From Chloromonas sp. AAM2 (taxonomy: Eukaryota; Chlorophyta; Chlorophyceae; Chlamydomonadales; Chlamydomonadaceae): 17,061 nt of DNA. Positions 13,899 through 17,061 of the stretch are shown here, piece by piece; position 1 is the stretch's first letter, and every line of letters begins with the position of its first letter. The notes beneath the pieces were generated by a model. It saw nothing but the letters and a program-made list of their open reading frames with translations, did no database searches and was not told the origin of the DNA. The stretch spans positions 1 through 17,061 of the forward strand of contig QAXH01005538.1 in NCBI GenBank assembly GCA_004335635.1. The letters run 5' to 3'. Made by a program: the position numbers and the translations under genes.

Positions 13899-16378
13899 GT
13901 GAGGAACGAGTCAGTGTGTGCTAAGTTATGTGTGTTACATGGATGCTACACATGTCATGCACAAGGCATGCTGCATGGATAACAACTTGCAGCCATGCGC
14001 ACATGGCAGCAGCACAAGGCATTCATGCTGTCCTGTTGTCTCCCTTGGACAGCGCTTGCAGCCACGATTGCAGCGATCGCAGTCTGAGACTTGTGTTTTC
14101 AGGGCATGGGGTGAAGCAGAGCAGACACACCAGGTGCTGATGCCTTATGACGTGGTGCTCAGCAACAGCACATGGCAGATTGCAGCTGTGTGCACCCCAT
14201 GGCAGCATCAGCATCGCCAACAGCTTGCAGCTACATGATCACGCCTGCATATGGTCAAACCACACATCTTGCATGGAAAAAAAGATGCCTGGCCCTGCCT
14301 GTGGTGTTTATTTTTGACATAAACATGCAGCGGTGTCAGCATGCCTTATATGGCAAAGCAGGAGACTCAAGCACCTCTACCTACAACATATGAACAGCAA
14401 CAACGAGCAGAAGTACATTTTCGGCTGCTGGCAAGCGCCTGATTGGTCTGCGGTACCGTAGGCTCCAACTATGATAAGCCATGTACTGCTGACAAGTGCA
14501 TGGTTGTGTGCATGTTCAGGTTCTCAGCGACATGACCTCGACCCTGGAAGCTTCAGCCAACCAGGATGCGGGTGAGCATTACTTGCACAGTGAAAATAGG
14601 GTCACGTTCAATCATGATCAACACATGGTGCCAACCCAGGATCGCTGTAAGAGAAAGTGTTAACTGTACAGCAAGGCAAAACTTTGTTACCACCTAGGTT
14701 GGCGAGGATGAAGAGGATCTACAGATGGAGAGTTTGCACTGAGCACGTGCACCTGTGCTATGCGCGTGGCACTGCAAGCAGACTATTACTGCTGAGGAAC
14801 AGGCCCCTGCACATCTCACAAATGCACCCACCCACCTTGCTGTGCAGCAGGGTCGTCTGATACAGCCACGGGCAGTGGGTCTGCCGCTGGCCCTGCCAAG
14901 GAGGAGGGGTCTGGTTTGGTTACCGGCGAGGGCAGTGCACCCGCTGGCGTGTGCTGGTGGGAAATGCTGCACGAGTCGGAGCGCGAGGCAGTGCTCTCCC
15001 ATCTGTCCGCAAGGGACCTGGCAAGGGTGGCATGGACATGCAGGTGTGTGTGATTGTGTGTGTGCATGCATGTGTGCGTGTGCGTGGGTGTGCTTTGGCG
15101 CATCTTCATCTATGGCAAGGTTGGCATGCAGGTATGGGTGGGTGTTGGCAAAGCCGGGGGGGGTGGCAATCCATGAGGCCAGTCAGAAACTCCTGCCGAT
15201 GAGCCACATCGGAACACCTGTCAGGAGCTGGGCATGCATTATGATATGAGGTTTGTCGCAACGCTCTCTCCCAGGTGCATGTGTGGGAGAACAGTGCACG
15301 CCCACACTGTGCAATGTGGGTCAATCGCAGAATGGGTGATGGGTATGCCCATTCACGCATCAGCTGTGTTCTGCGAGTGCACTTGTCTTCTCCTTCTTTC
15401 TAGAGGAGAATGCGTGCACATGTGACACCTTGCAGAGGACCCTGGACACTGCTTGACACTTTTGGGCATCATGTCCATGCTTTGCTTGAGGGGTCTAAAT
15501 GACTGGACTGCTTCTGCAGCACTGCATGCTGCAGCTCTTGGAAACTGTCACGTATGGCGCCCACCTTGTGTTGACGCAGGGACTTTTCTTGGCGAGTTCG
15601 CAACGGTCGCATCAACGCCCGCTCGCTTGTCATTCCCACTGGTAGGCTGTGGTGCCAGGGGGGCAGAGCCACGTGTACAATTGTATGGGAAGCAAAGTAG
15701 GCAGAACAACGCTGGAAGCTATGCGATACGCAAGCATAGCCAGGGGGAAGGCAGACACAACGCACTGATGCGACAGCGTTATGGAAAAGCGCCAACCCAA
15801 AAACTGATTGTTGGGTCAAACCGTTAATACGGGGTATGTCTGTAACAGTCAAGGGGGCTCCTGATACTGTTACAAAAGCCTGGCCCAGCCTGACACAGCC
15901 CCTCAGATGCTACAGCACATGCCCCCTCTCCTGCTGGCAGCTCTTCTGGAGAGGTTTTGCAGCAATGCATCATCTAGCGCAAGCTGCGGAGCAGCAGTAT
16001 GTGAAAGCCGTGTGGTTTCGATGCTGCAGGCCAACCATCAGAGCGCTCAGATGCCTGCTGCATCCCAGCATGTCTCAGGCAAACTTGAAGTTGGATGCAA
16101 GGCTGTCTGCCATGCACAAGTACAGTTGCTGTGTAAGTGATCCTCTGATATAATCGGGTAATGAAAGGAACACAAAGCGTGGTGTTCAGGCAGTTCACAA
16201 TCCTACACGGCACGCTTGTTCTCCTTTCATCACATCCGTGTCTTCAGGTGTGACCCTGAGTGGCATCCTGGGCATGGTGGCGGGCCATCCCAACGCCCGG
16301 GCAGTGAGCCTGGTGCGCTGGGGCTCCTCGCTGCTGAGGGATGCGGGCTTCACTGCTCTCATCAGCGCCATATCACAG
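13536..16378 (+). CDS. CUE-like / F-box / leucine-rich-repeat protein (3' end outside window)
   Basis: Exons 13536-13898, 14520-14571, 14851-15043, 15580-15641, 15899-16132 and 16248-16378 join with agreeing phases (0, 1, 2, 1, 1, 0) and give about 345 residues, continuing past the window. Residues 1-75 are polar and acidic. About 81-128 (from SEADQAHILNLIELFG to NSFDAALLVLSDM) look like a CUE-type ubiquitin-binding fold. About 173-215 form an F-box: CWWEMLHESEREAVLSHLSA, RDLARVAWTCRDFSWRV. About 314-343 (ARAVSLVRWGSSLLRDAGFT) look like a leucine-rich repeat. F-box proteins bind Skp1 and present substrates to a cullin-1 ubiquitin ligase, with leucine-rich repeats usually binding the substrate. 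ATG at 13536 has a good context (CTGCCATGG) and an in-frame TGA 15 bases upstream. Confidence 0.75.
14520..14571 (+). CDS. F-box gene exon 2
   Basis: Acceptor GCATGTTCAG before 14520 and donor GTGAGC after 14571. Phase 0 in, 1 out. It reads VLSDMTSTLEASANQDA, completing the last CUE-like helix (ALL-VLSDM) and leading into a linker. Confidence 0.65.
14851..15043 (+). CDS. F-box gene exon 3: linker and F-box core
   Basis: Acceptor GTGCAGCAG gives a start at 14851 or, using the first CAG, at 14848 with one extra codon. Phase 1 in, 2 out. A Gly/Ser/Thr linker (DTATGSGSAAGPAKEEG) leads to WWEMLHESEREAVLSHLSAR and DLARVAWTC, the F-box core. Donor CAG/GTGTGT after 15043 runs into a GT-rich intron. 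Confidence 0.8.
15044..15110. repeat. GT-rich microsatellite after F-box exon 3
   Basis: GTGTGTGTGATTGTGTGTGT and further GT-rich sequence begins exactly at the donor of the F-box exon. Several in-register GT positions could serve as alternative donors. Confidence 0.8.
15580..15641 (+). CDS. F-box gene exon 4: end of F-box
   Basis: Acceptor TTGACGCAG before 15580 and donor GTAGGC after 15641. Phase 2 in, 1 out. The first base completes Arg of TCRDFSWRVRNGR, the usual C-R-DF end of an F-box, followed by INARSLVIPT. Confidence 0.75.
15899..16132 (+). CDS. F-box gene exon 5
   Basis: Acceptor CCTGACACAG before 15899 and perfect donor GTAAGT after 16132. Phase 1 in and out. It encodes PQMLQHMPPLLLAALLERFC, then a Ser/Ala/Cys-rich stretch and VSGKLEVGCKAVCHAQVQLL. 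The leucine-rich start suggests degenerate repeats between the F-box and exon 6. Confidence 0.68.
16248..16378 (+). CDS. F-box gene exon 6: leucine-rich-repeat-like
   Basis: Acceptor CGTGTCTTCAG before 16248 and donor CAG/GTGCGA after 16378. Phase 1 in, 0 out. It encodes VTLSGILGMVAGHPNARAVS, then LVRWGSSLLRDAGFTALISA. The L-L-W-S-L-D-GF-AL spacing is that of a ribonuclease-inhibitor-type leucine-rich repeat. No convincing next exon is seen before the window ends. Confidence 0.7.
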
Positions 16379-16428
16379 GTGCGAAGGGTCAGTGTACTGT
16401 TGCCTCAATCAGGCTGACCAGCAGAACC

Positions 16429-16578
16429 AGGATTTTCAGGGATATGCATCAATTCTAGCTGCAACATAACACACCACGTGCAGGACCTCCACGACATGCT
16501 TGCAGGCAGAGACCAGACAAACACACATGTTCAGCCCAACCGAACAGAACACAGGATTTTCAGGGATATGCATCAATT
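16429..16578. repeat. 26-bp exact direct repeat, 124 bp apart
   Basis: AGGATTTTCAGGGATATGCA plus TCAATT occurs at 16429-16454 and 16553-16578, with related bases just before each copy (CAGAAC). It lies downstream of F-box exon 6. Each copy contains a possible acceptor TTTTCAG. Confidence 0.9.
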
Positions 16579-16896
16579 GAAAGGCAGGATGTACGAACGT
16601 GCAGGCAGGTTCTGAGAGTGGCAGCTTCGTCTGCTTTAGGTGTCAGCGCATCGCTGCTTGAATGAGCGTGAGTGATCAAGCTCAAGGTGAGATGAGGCCG
16701 ATTTGAACATCCAGATGTTGCCACCAGCTGGTCTGTGCAAGCGAAAAGAACACCACGTTGCGTTGACCGGACGGTTAACCCTGGGCCAAAATGCATGGTG
16801 CGTCATAAAGCTCCACTCAGCCATACCAAGCCAGGCACGCATAGTTGAAACCATGATCACGGTATCAGAACACTGCCACCAGCCGGTGCAGCGATA

Positions 16897-17061
16897 CCTG
16901 GTGGCAGTGCATGCAAGCAACACCTGGTGGCAGTGCATGCAAGCAACACCTGGTGGCAGTGCATGCAAGCAACACCTGGTGGCAGTGCATGCAAGCAACA
17001 CCTGGCGGCAGTGCATGCAAGCAACACCTGGCGGCAGTGCATGCAAGCAACACCTGGCGGC
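16897..17061. repeat. 26-bp minisatellite, more than 6 copies, running off the window
   Basis: Unit CCTGGTGGCAGTGCATGCAA plus GCAACA. The first four copies have GGTGG and the last three GGCGG. It is preceded at 16872 by CTGCCACCAG, the perfect inverse of CTGGTGGCAG in the first unit, so a 10-bp stem is possible. It lies downstream of the last seen F-box exon, probably in an intron. Confidence 0.95.

Larger units (their letters stand above)
16379..17061. other. Region after F-box exon 6, probably intron
   Basis: No further leucine-rich exon is convincing. GACCTCCACGACATGCTTGC after an AG at about 16484 is in phase but lacks a GT donor. The region is mostly repeats: the 26-bp direct repeat and the terminal 26-bp minisatellite. 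Confidence 0.5.

Noticed and set aside
14701..14737. Acidic VGEDEEDLQMES as an extra F-box exon
   Set aside because: Exon 2 leaves in phase 1, which would read this segment into a stop. Exon 2 joins 14851 directly in phase.
16636..17046. Minus-strand open frame of 136 codons rich in Cys, His and Pro
   Set aside because: Mostly translation of the 26-bp minisatellite, with no splice or family support.
1..17061. tRNA, rRNA, CRISPR or prokaryotic-type operon
   Set aside because: No cloverleaf with a TTCGA-type loop, no rRNA-like stretch and no spacer-interleaved repeats were seen. The tandem arrays have no unique spacers, and all supported genes are spliced.

Overview
The window reads as nuclear DNA of a green alga (Chlorophyta). 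Genes are cut into many short exons (44 to 427 bp) by GT-AG introns. Introns and spacers are full of minisatellites, microsatellites and retroposon-like repeats. No long uninterrupted gene, operon or ribosome-binding-site pattern is present. Base composition is roughly balanced and codon use in exons leans to G/C-ending codons. The lineage within green algae cannot be fixed from this sequence alone. All gene models below were assembled by hand from splice sites, reading-phase agreement and recalled family sequence patterns; no search was run.

Layout. (1) 1-9324, minus strand: the 5' half of a phosphatidylinositol 4-kinase type III alpha gene (PI4KA / PI4K-alpha-1). Seventeen exons, the last cut by the window edge, give about 775 residues of the N-terminal helical solenoid. 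The kinase domain lies beyond position 1. One linking exon between 6411 and 5950 is not resolved. (2) 9325-11369: spacer with a SINE-like element at about 10841-11063. (3) 11370-11905, plus strand: a small gene for a putative two-span membrane protein of about 93 residues. (4) 12131-12726, minus strand: a two-exon gene for a 156-residue protein that I do not recognise, convergent with (3). (5) 13536 to past 16378, plus strand: a gene for a CUE-like, F-box and probable leucine-rich-repeat protein, six exons seen, 3' end outside the window.

How they relate. PI4K type III alpha makes PtdIns4P at the plasma membrane. The CUE/F-box protein is expected to be a substrate adaptor of an SCF ubiquitin ligase. 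Nothing in the sequence ties the four genes into one pathway; they look like ordinary neighbours. The parts worth a second look are a short retroposon family with likely target-site duplications, partial copies of exon 5' ends lying 140-200 bp upstream of three real PI4KA exons, splice sites embedded in microsatellites, the two orphan genes, and the CUE/F-box domain combination.
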